Notes: generated by a model from the letters alone, not told the origin. DNA of 56,684 nt from CAG-390 sp045644325 (GCA_045644325.1 JAZRGT010000074.1:1-56684); one strand, 5' to 3'. Counted from the first letter of the stretch, positions 1 through 9,236 are shown. Made by a program: numbers and translations.

Positions 1-15
1 CTTGCCCCATCCGTA

Positions 16-279
16 TTACTTTCTGATGTCGAGTCTTGCGATGATCGAACGGTAGCGCTCGATATCGTTGTTCATCAGATACTTGAGGAGATTTCTTCTG
101 CGTCCAACCATCTTAAGGAGTCCGCGACGGCTGTGGTTGTCGTGGGTGTTAGCCTTGAGATGCTCGTTGAGAGAATTGATTCTGTGGGTAAGAATCGCGA
201 TCTGTACCTCGGGGGATCCGGTATCGCCTTCGCAAGTTGCGTACTCGGCGATGATTGCCTGCTTTTCAGCCTTAGTCAT
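16..279 (-). CDS. rpsO: 30S ribosomal protein S15
   Basis: S15 is a primary 16S rRNA-binding protein of the small-subunit platform. The 87-residue product has the normal family length. It shows the family signatures TGSPEVQIA (residues 20-28), LTHRINSLNEHLK and HSRRGLLKMVGRRRNLLKYL. The ATG at 277-279 follows a GAGGTG ribosome binding site read on the minus strand. It is transcribed away from the solute-binding array, and its downstream neighbour lies outside the window. The identification is secure; nothing odd is seen in the coding sequence. Confidence 0.98.
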   Translation of the reverse strand: MTKAEKQAIIAEYATCEGDTGSPEVQIAILTHRINSLNEHLKANTHDNHSRRGLLKMVGRRRNLLKYLMNNDIERYRSIIARLDIRK

Positions 280-415
280 TGTTTTTCACCTCATGAAAAA
301 TATTTTTATGCGCGGGCACAGCGATCGGTGGGTGAAGTGCACTTTGTGCCTTTATCCGAAAACCGAGCCGGCGTCATTCGAGAAGAATTATACCACAATT
401 GCGCCGAAAAGTAAA
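280..415 (-). promoter_or_regulatory. rpsO promoter and 5' leader
   Basis: On the minus strand a -35 TTTACT (410-415) and a -10 TATAAT (387-392) are separated by 17 bases, with an upstream TG extending the -10. The transcribed leader of about 100 bases contains GGCACA (minus strand, about 346-351) that can pair with TGTGCC near 316-321, so it may fold. Many bacteria autoregulate S15 through its leader; whether this hairpin does that is not shown. Confidence 0.6.
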
Positions 416-540
416 GGGCTTTTCTGTAAGTTTTAGAATCCGTTCACAATTTTTTATCTTTTATTATTATATTAATACTTTATCCACCTTTTTTATGCAG
501 TTTCAACAAGCGGTACATATAATATTTGTAGGAAATACGA

Positions 541-570
541 TTGACACCGAACGATAAAATATGTTAAAAT
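541..570 (+). promoter_or_regulatory. sigma-A promoter of first solute-binding gene
   Basis: TTGACA (541-546), an 18-base spacer and TAAAAT (565-570), preceded by TGT, form an extended -10 promoter. The upstream in-frame ATG at 561 lies inside the -10, which rules it out as the start codon and supports the start at 609. Confidence 0.8.
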
Positions 571-608
571 TACTGTGTACCCAAAATATTTACGGAGGTC
601 AAGTTACC

Positions 609-2234
609 ATGAAGCTTTATTTAAGAACCGTCTGTCTTCTCCTCACTCTTCTTCTGACCGCCTCCGCATTCGGATGCGGGCTGGAGGGGATCGGAGACGA
701 TGCCCTAACACCCTACTATGCCGAAACCACCGTCGGCGAAGAGCCACCGATCCAAACCGAGCAACCAACAGAGCCTCTCACCGAGGTAGTTACCGAAGAA
801 TTGACCGAAGCGGCGACCGAAGCGGCGACCGAAACAGCTACCGAAGAAACCACCAAGGAAGTGTTATACTATGAGCCAGGCATCCCCGACGATCCCTCGT
901 TCGGCGGAGACACGGTCAGGATCCTCGTCTGGCAGGAGGCAGATCACGGTGAATTCGTGTTCGACCACGAAAATCGCGAAGCCACAGCCCTTTCAAGCGC
1001 GATCTACAGAAGAAACGTCGCTCTCGAGGAGCGTCTGTATATCAACATCGATTTCGTCAGTCAAAGCGGAGATCCCTCAAACGCCGCGGCTTGGAACAAT
1101 TATCTCACCAACTGCGTCAGCGCGGCGGCGCGGGAGTACGATTTCATCGCGGGCTCCTCGGTCGCAGTCGCGTCAAACGCTGTGTCCGGACTTCTGATCA
1201 ATCTTCTTGATATAAACGGCGACGGCAAAAACGAAGCCGAGACCGAGCGATGGTTTATGCAGCCGCGGTGGTTTGAATCCACGAACCAAGCACGAATCGG
1301 CTCGTCACTCTATTTTGCCACAGGTGTATACTCCCCGAACGCGCTCGGCTCGATCTACGCCTGCTACGTAAACCGCGATCATCTGAAATCCTACAACCTT
1401 GAAGACCCCGCAGAGCTTGTTGACAGCCTTGAATGGACCTTTGACAAATTCTTTGAAATGTGCCGCGAAGTCTACGCGGACGAAAACGGTAACGGAATCA
1501 AAGATCACGACGGCGTGAATGGCGATCTCTTCTCACACGTTACATCGAAAACGAGGACGGACGCTTGGTATTATGCAACCGGCGCACGCTACTGTGGTTC
1601 CGATAAAAACGGTGCGATCACCGTTTCTTCTACTTACAACTCCGACAAAGTCATCACCGCCGCCGCATCGCTCGCCGAACATTTCGGAAACAGCGGAAAC
1701 GGCTTTATCGCGGACAAAACTACCGTTCCGATCCACGCATTTGCCGGCGGAAGTGCGCTATTTATGACCGAAACTCTCGGCGCGGCACTCGAAGACGTGG
1801 TACAGACGTCCGAGGGGCTAAACTTCTCGATAATTCCCCTGCCTAAATACGATAAGTCGCAGGAGAAGTATCTTTCGGTAATGAACAGCTCATATTCGCT
1901 TTTCGCCGTTCCCGCAGACGCACCCGACCGCGAGCGCGCGATCACCGTTCTACAGTGCTTCGCGGCGACGGGCTACGGAACCATCCCCGGAGCATTCTAC
2001 AGCGAGATATTTGACGGCGAATATCATATCGACTCTGCGCAGACGCGCCATTTTGACATCATCTGCACGAACGTGGTTTACGATCACGGCAGACTTTTTG
2101 CCGAGGAGCTGATCGGGCAGAACAAGGAATTTCGCGATGCTCTCACGGGCGGCGGAGAATTTTCTCTGCTTCTGAAGCACATTGAGCGCATTTTCGGACG
2201 CTCGGTCGAAACGCTGAACGAAAAATTTCGGTAA
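609..2234 (+). CDS. divergent extracellular solute-binding lipoprotein (family 1-like), array member 1
   Basis: A 541-residue predicted lipoprotein. It starts MKLYLRTVCLLLTLLL and has a lipobox-like AFGC, so it should be lipid-anchored outside the membrane. A Thr/Glu-rich low-complexity linker (about residues 40-80) follows. It aligns with the next five genes in order: the SSAIYRRNVALEERL segment, a WW/PRW region, an EF-hand-like DENGNGIKDHDG loop and the closing DHGRLFAEEL segment. It is the most divergent member of the array. GGAGG lies about 10 bases before ATG 609. Family 1 solute-binding proteins usually deliver sugars or oligosaccharides to an ABC permease, but no permease is present in the window. 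The substrate is unknown. Confidence 0.85.
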   Translation: MKLYLRTVCLLLTLLLTASAFGCGLEGIGDDALTPYYAETTVGEEPPIQTEQPTEPLTEVVTEELTEAATEAATETATEETTKEVLYYEPGIPDDPSFGGDTVRILVWQEADHGEFVFDHENREATALSSAIYRRNVALEERLYINIDFVSQSGDPSNAAAWNNYLTNCVSAAAREYDFIAGSSVAVASNAVSGLLINLLDINGDGKNEAETERWFMQPRWFESTNQARIGSSLYFATGVYSPNALGSIYACYVNRDHLKSYNLEDPAELVDSLEWTFDKFFEMCREVYADENGNGIKDHDGVNGDLFSHVTSKTRTDAWYYATGARYCGSDKNGAITVSSTYNSDKVITAAASLAEHFGNSGNGFIADKTTVPIHAFAGGSALFMTETLGAALEDVVQTSEGLNFSIIPLPKYDKSQEKYLSVMNSSYSLFAVPADAPDRERAITVLQCFAATGYGTIPGAFYSEIFDGEYHIDSAQTRHFDIICTNVVYDHGRLFAEELIGQNKEFRDALTGGGEFSLLLKHIERIFGRSVETLNEKFR

Positions 2235-2280
2235 AATTTCTGTTTTTTTTCGCATGTTCACAAATGTTCGCAAAATACTG

Positions 2281-2310
2281 TTGACACAAATCACCTTTTT
2301 ATGGTAAAAT
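2281..2310 (+). promoter_or_regulatory. sigma-A promoter of array member 2
   Basis: TTGACA (2281-2286), 18-base spacer, TGGTAAAAT with TAAAAT at 2305-2310. The same ATGGTAAAAT core recurs before the other array members. An upstream in-frame ATG at 2301 falls within this promoter and is not the start codon. Confidence 0.85.
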
Positions 2311-2345
2311 ATAAAATACTAAAATTTATAATTAAGGAGATTCCT

Positions 2346-3896
2346 ATGAAAAATTTCGCAAGAATCATTGCGCTGCTTTGTGCAGTCATCCTTCTTGTTC
2401 CCTGCTTTGCCTCCTGCGCAAACACTCAGAGCAGCGAAGAGACCACCGCGGCTGAAAACGCTCAGACTCAGGCACCCGCCGAAGAGGTTACCGTTGACAA
2501 CTCCAAGGACAAAGACGGTTATCTCCGCGACGACCTCCCCGACGAGCTCGACTACAAGGGCGAGACCGTTTCCATCCTCGGTTGGGAAGACGTTGAGCGT
2601 CCCGAATTCGAGATCCTTGAGGACGAGACCGGCGTTGATATGGTCAAGGATGCTATCTACAACCGTAACCTCGCAGTTGAGGACCGTATGGGTGTCACCC
2701 TTGAGTGGACTATGCAGAGGGGTAACAACTCCAACCGTGCAGCGTTCGCCAACTACGTTCAGAACTGCTACTCGGGCGGCACCTTCTTTGACATCATCGC
2801 TACATACTCCCGTACCGCAGCTATGCTCTGCGTTGACGGCCTTCTTCAGGACATCAACGCTATCGACGACAGCTACCTCAACTTCGAACAGCCCTGGTGG
2901 CCCAAGTGTATGGTAGAAACCTGCTCGATCGATGACTCCCTCTTCTTTATATCGGGAGACATTTCCACCAACATCCTCCACTTTATGTACGCTATCTACT
3001 ACAACATGGACCTTCTCGAGACCCTTAACCTCGAGGATCCGATTGCGATGGTAGATAACAAGACCTGGACTCTCGACAAGCTTATCGAGATGACCTCGGA
3101 CCTCTACGTCGACCTTGACCAGTCCGGCGACCAGTCCGAGGGCGACCAGTACGGCTTCTCCTCCTCTTATTTCCACCTCGATGCATTCTATTCCGGCTCG
3201 GGTCTCCGCCTTGTTGAAGATGATCCGAACGGAATCCTTAAGATTTCCGACGACTTCTACAGCGAAAAGGCTATAGCCCTCGCCGACAAGCTCGGCGCTT
3301 GGTTCAACCTCGGCGACTCCTACGTAAGTGCCCGCGGTGAGAGCTGGAACGAGGACACCCCCTTCTGCGAGGGCAGATGCGTATTCATTCAGAACCGCGT
3401 ATACCTTGCAGACGCTCAGTACGCGGGCGGCACAGGTCCCCTCCGCGAGGTAGACTGGGAATTCGGTATCCTTCCCACTCCCCTTTACGACGAGAATCAG
3501 GAAGAATACATCACCCTCCTCGGCAACCCCATCACTCTCTGGTGTGTAATGGCTAACGCCAAGGATCCTCAGATGAGCACCGCAGTTCTTGAGTGCTTCG
3601 CGTCCGAGGCTTACCGCAAGACCTCTCCCGCGCTCTTTGAGAACAATATGAAATACCGCTACACTCCCGACGTAGCCGGCAAGGGCGACGGCGCGCGTAT
3701 GTTCGATATCATCCGTACCAACATCAACTTCGACCTCGGCAGACTCTTCTCCGACAGCCTTTCCTACATGAGCGAAATGCCCTCCGACGCTGCTGCTAAC
3801 CGCACAAGCTGGGCAACCATCATGAAGCAGCAGAAGGTCGCGCTCAACAGAGCGATGAGTAATCTCAACAAGTCGCTTGAGAAGATCGTTGGCTGA
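2346..3896 (+). CDS. extracellular solute-binding lipoprotein, array member 2
   Basis: A 516-residue predicted lipoprotein with signal MKNFARIIALLCAVILLVP and lipobox FASC, then a short Glu/Thr linker. Family features are DVERPEFEI (start of the first lobe), QPWWPK, SLFFISGDISTN, an EF-hand-like calcium loop DLDQSGDQSEGD and the closing KYRYTPD...DLGRLFSD segment. Start chosen at ATG 2346, preceded by AAGGAG at 2334-2339. The gene prefers C-ending codons (GAC, AAC, TAC, ATC, CTC), as highly expressed genes do. It is monocistronic: own promoter, and a terminator inside the inverted-repeat element that follows. No ABC permease partner is encoded nearby, so the substrate cannot be assigned. Confidence 0.9.
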   Translation: MKNFARIIALLCAVILLVPCFASCANTQSSEETTAAENAQTQAPAEEVTVDNSKDKDGYLRDDLPDELDYKGETVSILGWEDVERPEFEILEDETGVDMVKDAIYNRNLAVEDRMGVTLEWTMQRGNNSNRAAFANYVQNCYSGGTFFDIIATYSRTAAMLCVDGLLQDINAIDDSYLNFEQPWWPKCMVETCSIDDSLFFISGDISTNILHFMYAIYYNMDLLETLNLEDPIAMVDNKTWTLDKLIEMTSDLYVDLDQSGDQSEGDQYGFSSSYFHLDAFYSGSGLRLVEDDPNGILKISDDFYSEKAIALADKLGAWFNLGDSYVSARGESWNEDTPFCEGRCVFIQNRVYLADAQYAGGTGPLREVDWEFGILPTPLYDENQEEYITLLGNPITLWCVMANAKDPQMSTAVLECFASEAYRKTSPALFENNMKYRYTPDVAGKGDGARMFDIIRTNINFDLGRLFSDSLSYMSEMPSDAAANRTSWATIMKQQKVALNRAMSNLNKSLEKIVG

Positions 3897-3900
3897 TTTT

Positions 3901-4128
3901 AGTGATCAGTGGACAGAAAGATGCGATTGATAATTTAATTCGGTGTTTTTAGTCCATTGTACTAAAATAATTTAATAAACAAGGAACTCGGATATTTTGA
4001 AGTGAAAACTTCTTGATATCCGAGTTCTTTTGCTTATTACAGTTTTGTGATGTACTTAATTACAACAGCACAGCACAAAATTATTTATCGCATCTTTCTG
4101 TCCACCGACCACTGATCACTGACCACTA
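3901..4128. repeat. inverted-repeat intergenic element A
   Basis: The left arm (3901-3927) and right arm (4087-4128) share a 19-base perfect inverted repeat, GTGGACAGAAAGATGCGAT (3909-3927 against 4087-4105). Outside it, AGTGATCAGT (3901-3910) is matched in reverse complement at 4111-4120. The right arm also carries tandem GACCACT/GATCACT units. The element begins 4 bases after the stop codon of the preceding gene, ends 6 bases before the -35 of the next promoter, and encloses that gene's terminator. No coding capacity. It resembles MITE-like palindromic repeats. Confidence 0.75.
3984..4032 (+). terminator. Rho-independent terminator of array member 2
   Basis: GAACTCGGATAT (3984-3995) pairs with ATATCCGAGTTC (4016-4027), with inner pairing TGAAG/CTTC, followed by TTTTGCTT. 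The same hairpin recurs after array member 3. Confidence 0.85.
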
Positions 4129-4134
4129 AAGGTC

Positions 4135-4163
4135 TTGACTTTTCCCCGAAAATATGGTAAAAT
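4135..4163 (+). promoter_or_regulatory. sigma-A promoter of array member 3
   Basis: TTGACT (4135-4140), 17-base spacer, TAAAAT (4158-4163) in the context ATATGGTAAAAT. Confidence 0.85.
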
Positions 4164-4201
4164 AAAATGAAATATTATTTCTACAAGGAGAAATCAACAG
4201 A

Positions 4202-5752
4202 ATGAAACTCACAAAGATCATTTCTCTTGTCTGTGCGCTCGTTATGGTTCTCTCGCTTTTTGCCGCTTGTGCGGAAACCGGAAGCGGTGAGGAAACAACC
4301 GAAGCGATCGCTTCGACCGAAGCGATTCAGACCGAGCCAGAAGAGACCAAGGATCCCAACTACGACGACGACGGATATCTGAAATCCAAACTCCCCGAGG
4401 ATCTCAACTACAACAACGAAGAAGTCAACATCCTCGTCTGGGAGGACGTTGAGCGTCCCGAGTTTGAAGTTCTCGAGAACGAGACCGGTCTCGACCTCGT
4501 CGTTGACGCGATTTACGAGAGAAATCTGGCTACCGAGGCAAAGCTCGGAGTTAAGCTCGTATGGTCCGAGCAGCCCGGCGACTCGAACGACCTCAAGGTT
4601 TTCGTTAACCACGTTCAGAACAGCCATTCCGCGGGCGTTTTCTATGACGTTATCGCAACCTACTCAAGAACCGCCGCTTCCCTCTCGGCAAACGGCCTTC
4701 TTACCGACCTCAACACCGTTGAGAACTCCTACCTCGACTTCGATATGCCTTGGTGGCCCGAGGCAATGCTCAAGACCTGCTCGATGAAGGACTCCCTCTT
4801 CTTCGTTTCGGGCGACGTTTCGACCAACCTGCTCCATATGATGTACGCTCTTTACTACAATATGGATATGCTCAAGAACCTCGGTCTCGAGGATCCCGTT
4901 CCTATGGTCGAAAACAAGACCTGGACTATCGACAAGCTTATCGAAATGACCGCTGAGACCTATCAGGACTCCGACCAGTCCGGCGGCACAAGTGACGACG
5001 ATATCTTCGGCTTCACCTCTAACTACTTCCACCTCGAGGCTTTCTATTCGGGTTCGGGCATGATGCTTCTTGAGCCCGCAACCGACGGCAAGGTCCTCAA
5101 GATCTCCGACGACTACCTCAGCCAGAAGACCGTCGACCTCGTTGACAAGCTCTCCGCTTGGTTCAAGCAGGGCGACACATACATCAACCCTCCCGGAGGC
5201 AGCCTTAAGAACGACCTCGTATTCGCAGAGGGCAGAGCTCTCTTCACCCAGAACCGTGTTTACATCGCAGACGCGCGTTACGGCGGCGGCAAGCTCCGTC
5301 AGGCTGACTGGGAATACGGCATCCTTCCCAATCCTCTCTACGATGAGGCTCAGGAGGACTACATCACCCTCCTCGGTAACCCCTTCACCCTCTGGTGCAT
5401 TATGGATGGCGCAGGGGATCCCTCTATGAGCACCGCAGTTATCGAATGTATGGGCTCCGAGGGCTACCGCAAAACCTCTCCCGCTCTCTTTGAGAACAAT
5501 ATGAAGTACCGCTATACTCCCGACTCGGCTAACAAGGGCGACGGTGCGCTTATGTTCGACATTATCCGCGAAAATATCTCCTTCGACCTCGGCAGAATGT
5601 TCGCGGCTGAAATGAACTATATCAGCGAAAAGCCCCTCCGCGCGGCTCTCGACGGCGTATCGTGGGCAACCTCGGGCAAGCAGCAGGCTAACGCGCTCAA
5701 GAAGAATCTCGCTGACCTTAACAAGGGACTTGCAAAGGCACTGGGAGAGTAA
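4202..5752 (+). CDS. extracellular solute-binding lipoprotein, array member 3
   Basis: A 516-residue predicted lipoprotein with signal MKLTKIISLVCALVMVLSLF and lipobox AAC. It has the full array signature: DVERPEFEV, PWWPEAML, SLFFVSGDVSTN, the Asp-rich DSDQSGGTSDDD loop, NPFTLWCIM and KYRYTPDSANKGDGALMFD. A purine-rich AAGGAG sits before ATG 4202. It is flanked by its own promoter and terminator, so it is expressed alone. It differs from members 4-6 mainly in the linker and C-terminus. It should bind a carbohydrate-like ligand at the cell surface, but no transporter permease lies in the window and the ligand is unknown. Confidence 0.9.
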   Translation: MKLTKIISLVCALVMVLSLFAACAETGSGEETTEAIASTEAIQTEPEETKDPNYDDDGYLKSKLPEDLNYNNEEVNILVWEDVERPEFEVLENETGLDLVVDAIYERNLATEAKLGVKLVWSEQPGDSNDLKVFVNHVQNSHSAGVFYDVIATYSRTAASLSANGLLTDLNTVENSYLDFDMPWWPEAMLKTCSMKDSLFFVSGDVSTNLLHMMYALYYNMDMLKNLGLEDPVPMVENKTWTIDKLIEMTAETYQDSDQSGGTSDDDIFGFTSNYFHLEAFYSGSGMMLLEPATDGKVLKISDDYLSQKTVDLVDKLSAWFKQGDTYINPPGGSLKNDLVFAEGRALFTQNRVYIADARYGGGKLRQADWEYGILPNPLYDEAQEDYITLLGNPFTLWCIMDGAGDPSMSTAVIECMGSEGYRKTSPALFENNMKYRYTPDSANKGDGALMFDIIRENISFDLGRMFAAEMNYISEKPLRAALDGVSWATSGKQQANALKKNLADLNKGLAKALGE

Positions 5753-5787
5753 TCCCTCGCGCAGTACAAAGCTTAAGTAAATAAAAT

Positions 5788-5836
5788 TTCTCGGATATTT
5801 TGAAGCAAAGGCTTCTTAATATCCGAGATTTTTTCT
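5788..5836 (+). terminator. Rho-independent terminator of array member 3
   Basis: CTCGGATAT (5790-5798) pairs with ATATCCGAG (5819-5827), inner TGAAGC/GCTTC, followed by a T-rich tract. It is clearly homologous to the hairpin at 3984-4032, so gene and terminator were duplicated together. Confidence 0.88.
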
Positions 5837-5904
5837 TTGGGTATTAAACGGCGTTTGTATTTCTCATTGCAGCTTACTTTTTGTGCAAAATTTGCTAAAA
5901 ACTC

Positions 5905-5933
5905 TTGACTATTTGCATATAATATGGTAAAAT
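5905..5933 (+). promoter_or_regulatory. sigma-A promoter of array member 4
   Basis: TTGACT (5905-5910), 17-base spacer, TAAAAT (5928-5933) in ATATGGTAAAAT. An overlapping TATAAT (5918-5923) is too close to the -35 to serve. Confidence 0.85.
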
Positions 5934-5962
5934 TAAATCAAATAAAACCCAAGGAGGTTATT

Positions 5963-7516
5963 ATGAAACTTTACGCAAGAATCATTGCGCTTATCTGCGC
6001 AGTTATGATGTTGGTTCCCGCACTTGTCTCCTGCGCCAACACAAACGGCGGAGACACAACCACCGAACCCGCACAGACCGAGGCGGCCCCCTCGGAGACC
6101 ACCCCCGAAGTAGACCTCAACCTTGACGATCAGGGCTTCTGGAAGGATGACCTTCCCGACTCAATTGACTACAAGGGCGAGACCGTTTCCCTTCTCTACT
6201 GGGATGACGTTGAGCGTCCCGAGTTTGAGGTAACCGAGGAAGAGGCAGACGGCGATATGGTCAAGGAGGCTATCTACCGCCGTAACATAGCTACCGAAGA
6301 GCGTATGGGCATTACATTCGAGTGGATCGGAACTCCCGGCGACTCGGGCGACCGCGCGAACTTCACAAACTACGTCCGCAATGCATATTCCGGCGGTACC
6401 TTCTACGACATCATCGCAACCTACTCGAGAACCGCAGGTATGCTTCTCACCAACGGCTTCATTCAGGACCTCAACGCCATTGAGGACAGCTACATCAACG
6501 TAGATCAGCCCTGGTGGCCCAAGTCTATGGTAAACACCTGCTCGATCGAAGATTCCCTTTTCTTCGTTTCGGGTGATATCTCGACCAACGTGCTTCACTT
6601 TATGTACGCCGTTTACTACAACATGGAGCTGCTTTCCAACCTCAATCTTGAGGATCCCGTTGCGCTTGTAGACAGCAACAAGTGGACTATTGATGCCCTC
6701 ATCGAGCTCTCCTCCGAGCTTTACATTGACCTTGACCAGACAGGCGACGCATCCGATATGGACCAGTACGGCTTCTGCACCACATACTACCACCTTGATG
6801 CGTTCTACACCGGCTCGAATATGATGTGCCTCGTTCCCGGCACCGATACCACCCTCGCTATCTCCGAGGACTTCTTCGGTCAGAAGACCATCGACCTCGT
6901 TGACAAGCTCGGCACCTGGTTCAAGGCCGGCGATTCATACGTAAACCCCCACGGCGGCAGCATCGATTACGGCGCTCCCTTTGAGGAAGGCAACGCTCTC
7001 TTCTGTCTGAACCGTGTATACATGGCTGACAACCAGTACGGCGGCGGAACTGCTCCCCTCCGTAACGCAGACTGGGAATACGGTATCCTCCCCGTTCCGA
7101 AGTACGATGAGTCTCAGGAAAACTACATCACCGTTGTAGGTAACCCCTTCACTCTCTGGTGCGTAATGCAGAACGCCAAGGATGCTCAGATGAGCACCGC
7201 GGTTATCGAGTGTATGGCTTCCGAGGCTTACCGCAAGACCTCTCCCATGATCTTCGAGAACAATATGAAGTACCGTTATACTCCCGACTCCGCAGGCAAG
7301 GGTGACTCTGCCCGCATGTTCGATATCGTCCGCGAGTCGATCGCGTTCGACCTTGGCCGTATCTTCTCCGACATCCTCAGCTTTATGAGCGAAATGCCCT
7401 CCAAGGCTGCTGCTACCTCCTCGAGCTGGGCTTCCATGAAGGCACAGTACGAGAGAACTCTCAAGAGATCTATGTCCGACCTCAACAAGAGCCTTGAAGA
7501 AGTTCTCGACAATTAA
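5963..7516 (+). CDS. extracellular solute-binding lipoprotein, array member 4
   Basis: A 517-residue predicted lipoprotein starting MKLYARIIALICAVMMLVP with lipobox VSC. Members 4, 5 and 6 form the closest subgroup, sharing GFWKDDLPD, EEADGDMVKEAIYRRN and NVLHFMYAVYYNM. The calcium-type loop reads DLDQTGDASDMD. AAGGAGG precedes ATG 5963; the longer frame to 5924 would begin inside the promoter and is rejected. The strong C-ending codon bias suggests high expression. It has its own promoter and terminator and no permease partner. Ligand unknown; by family it is likely a sugar or oligosaccharide. Confidence 0.9.
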   Translation: MKLYARIIALICAVMMLVPALVSCANTNGGDTTTEPAQTEAAPSETTPEVDLNLDDQGFWKDDLPDSIDYKGETVSLLYWDDVERPEFEVTEEEADGDMVKEAIYRRNIATEERMGITFEWIGTPGDSGDRANFTNYVRNAYSGGTFYDIIATYSRTAGMLLTNGFIQDLNAIEDSYINVDQPWWPKSMVNTCSIEDSLFFVSGDISTNVLHFMYAVYYNMELLSNLNLEDPVALVDSNKWTIDALIELSSELYIDLDQTGDASDMDQYGFCTTYYHLDAFYTGSNMMCLVPGTDTTLAISEDFFGQKTIDLVDKLGTWFKAGDSYVNPHGGSIDYGAPFEEGNALFCLNRVYMADNQYGGGTAPLRNADWEYGILPVPKYDESQENYITVVGNPFTLWCVMQNAKDAQMSTAVIECMASEAYRKTSPMIFENNMKYRYTPDSAGKGDSARMFDIVRESIAFDLGRIFSDILSFMSEMPSKAAATSSSWASMKAQYERTLKRSMSDLNKSLEEVLDN

Positions 7517-7533
7517 ATTCAATTCATAAAAAA

Positions 7534-7567
7534 GGGCGCGAGAGGCTTGCCCCTCGCGGCCTTTTTT
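7534..7567 (+). terminator. Rho-independent terminator of array member 4
   Basis: GGGCGCGAGAGGC pairs with GCCCCTCGCGGCC around a short loop and is followed by TTTTTT. Its sequence is nearly the reverse complement of the terminator at 9202-9236. Confidence 0.9.
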
Positions 7568-7588
7568 AACATTTTTTCCGATTTCCTC

Positions 7589-7617
7589 TTGATAATTAAC
7601 AAGAAATATGATAAAAT
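7589..7617 (+). promoter_or_regulatory. sigma-A promoter of array member 5
   Basis: TTGATA (7589-7594), 17-base spacer, TAAAAT (7612-7617) in ATATGATAAAAT. Confidence 0.82.
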
Positions 7618-7646
7618 AATTTAAATTATACCCTAAGGAGGATAAT

Positions 7647-9197
7647 ATGAAACTTTACATAAGAATTATCGCGCTTATCTGCGCAATTCTGATGTTGGTT
7701 CCCGCTCTCGCCTCTTGTGCTGACACAAACGGCGAAGACGTTGTTACTACCGAGGCGGCACAGACCGAGGCTCCCCCCGAGGACACCGTCCCCGAAAAAG
7801 ACCCCAACTTTGACGATGAAGGCTTCTGGAAGGATGACCTTCCCGAGGAAATCGACTACAATGGCGAAAAGGTTACCATTCTCTACTGGGATGACGTTGA
7901 GCGTCCCGAATTTGAGATCACCGAGGAAGAGGCTGACGGCGATATGGTCAAGGAAGCTATCTACCGCCGCAATCTTGCAACAGAGGATCGCCTCGGCATT
8001 ACGTTCGAGTGGATCGGAACCCCCGGTGACGGCGGCGACCTCGCCAACTTCACCAACTACGTCCGCAACGCATACTCGGGCGGCACATTCTACGACATTA
8101 TCGGCGCATATTCCAGAACCGCGGGAAGCCTTCTTACCAACGGTCTGATCCAGGACGTCAATAAGATCGAGAACAGCTACATAAACCTCGGTCAGCCCTG
8201 GTGGCCCGCATCGATGGTTGACACCTGCACGATCGAAGACTCCCTCTTCTTCGTTTCAGGCGACATCTCCACCAACGTGCTCCACTTTATGTACGCCGTT
8301 TACTACAATATGGATATGCTCAAGAACCTCCAGCTCGAGGATCCGGTTGCTCTCGTTGACAGTCGCAAATGGACCATCGACAAGATGATCGAGTACACCT
8401 CCGAGCTTTACCTCGACCTCGATCAGGACGGTTCGATATCAGACCACGACCAGTACGGCTTCACCTCCACCTACTTCCACCTCGATGCATTCTACACCGG
8501 CTCGGATATGATGTGCCTCGTTCCCGGAACGGACACGAAGCTTGCCATCTCCGAGGAATACTTCGGTCAGAAGACCGTTGACCTCGTTGATAAACTCGGT
8601 GCCTGGTTTGCAAGTGGCGATGCATACGTAAATCCCCACGGCGGAAGCCGCAGCTACTCCCTCACCTTCAACGAGGGCAACTGTCTGTTCCGTCTCGACC
8701 GCGCGTACGTTGCAGATAATGCATACCACAACGGCGCACTCCGTAACGTAGAGTGGGAATACGGCATTCTCCCCGTTCCGCTTTACGATGAGAATCAGGA
8801 TAATTATATCACCGTCGTCGGCAATCCCTTCTCTCTCTGGTGCGTAATGCAGAATGCAAAGGACCCGCAGATGAGCTCCGCTGTTATCGAGTGTATGGCG
8901 TCCGAGGCTTACCGCAAGACCTCGCCCATGATCTTCGAGAACAATATGAAGTACCGCTACACTCCCGACTCCGCAAACAAGGGTGACTCTGCGCGTATGT
9001 TCGATATCGTCCGCGATTCCATAATATTCGACCTCGGCAGAATCTTCTCCGACGCCCTTTCCTACATGAGCGAATTCCCCTCCAGAGCCGCGGCTTCTTC
9101 TACGAGCTGGGCTACCGTGAAATCAACTCACGAAAGAACGCTCAAGAGAATGATGACAGAGCTCAACAAGAGCCTTGACAAGATGATAGACAATTGA
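7647..9197 (+). CDS. extracellular solute-binding lipoprotein, array member 5
   Basis: A 516-residue predicted lipoprotein with signal MKLYIRIIALICAILMLVP and lipobox ASC, followed by an acidic Thr/Glu linker. It is very close to members 4 and 6. The loop DLDQDGSISDHD matches the DxDxDG calcium-binding pattern best of the array. AAGGAGG lies just before ATG 7647. It is monocistronic between its own promoter and terminator. No permease is encoded in the window, so either a transporter elsewhere serves all paralogues or these proteins act as surface glycan-capture lipoproteins. Confidence 0.9.
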   Translation: MKLYIRIIALICAILMLVPALASCADTNGEDVVTTEAAQTEAPPEDTVPEKDPNFDDEGFWKDDLPEEIDYNGEKVTILYWDDVERPEFEITEEEADGDMVKEAIYRRNLATEDRLGITFEWIGTPGDGGDLANFTNYVRNAYSGGTFYDIIGAYSRTAGSLLTNGLIQDVNKIENSYINLGQPWWPASMVDTCTIEDSLFFVSGDISTNVLHFMYAVYYNMDMLKNLQLEDPVALVDSRKWTIDKMIEYTSELYLDLDQDGSISDHDQYGFTSTYFHLDAFYTGSDMMCLVPGTDTKLAISEEYFGQKTVDLVDKLGAWFASGDAYVNPHGGSRSYSLTFNEGNCLFRLDRAYVADNAYHNGALRNVEWEYGILPVPLYDENQDNYITVVGNPFSLWCVMQNAKDPQMSSAVIECMASEAYRKTSPMIFENNMKYRYTPDSANKGDSARMFDIVRDSIIFDLGRIFSDALSYMSEFPSRAAASSTSWATVKSTHERTLKRMMTELNKSLDKMIDN

Positions 9198-9201
9198 TTT
9201 T

Positions 9202-9236
9202 AAGCCGCGAGGGGCAAGCCTCTCGCGGCTTTCGTT
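9202..9236 (+). terminator. Rho-independent terminator of array member 5 (flipped copy)
   Basis: AAGCCGCGAGGGGC pairs with CCTCTCGCGGCTT, followed by TCGTT. Arm order and loop are inverted relative to the terminator at 7534-7567, although the flanking genes are direct repeats. Confidence 0.85.

Noticed and set aside
561..608. Upstream in-frame starts of the array genes (561, 2301, 5924, 9259)
   Set aside because: Each lies in or overlaps the promoter, while later ATGs have good ribosome binding sites and begin a signal peptide.
3100..3150. DxDxDG-like loops of the array proteins considered as dockerin domains
   Set aside because: Only one loop per protein and in the middle of the chain; this is the calcium-type loop common in family 1 binding proteins.
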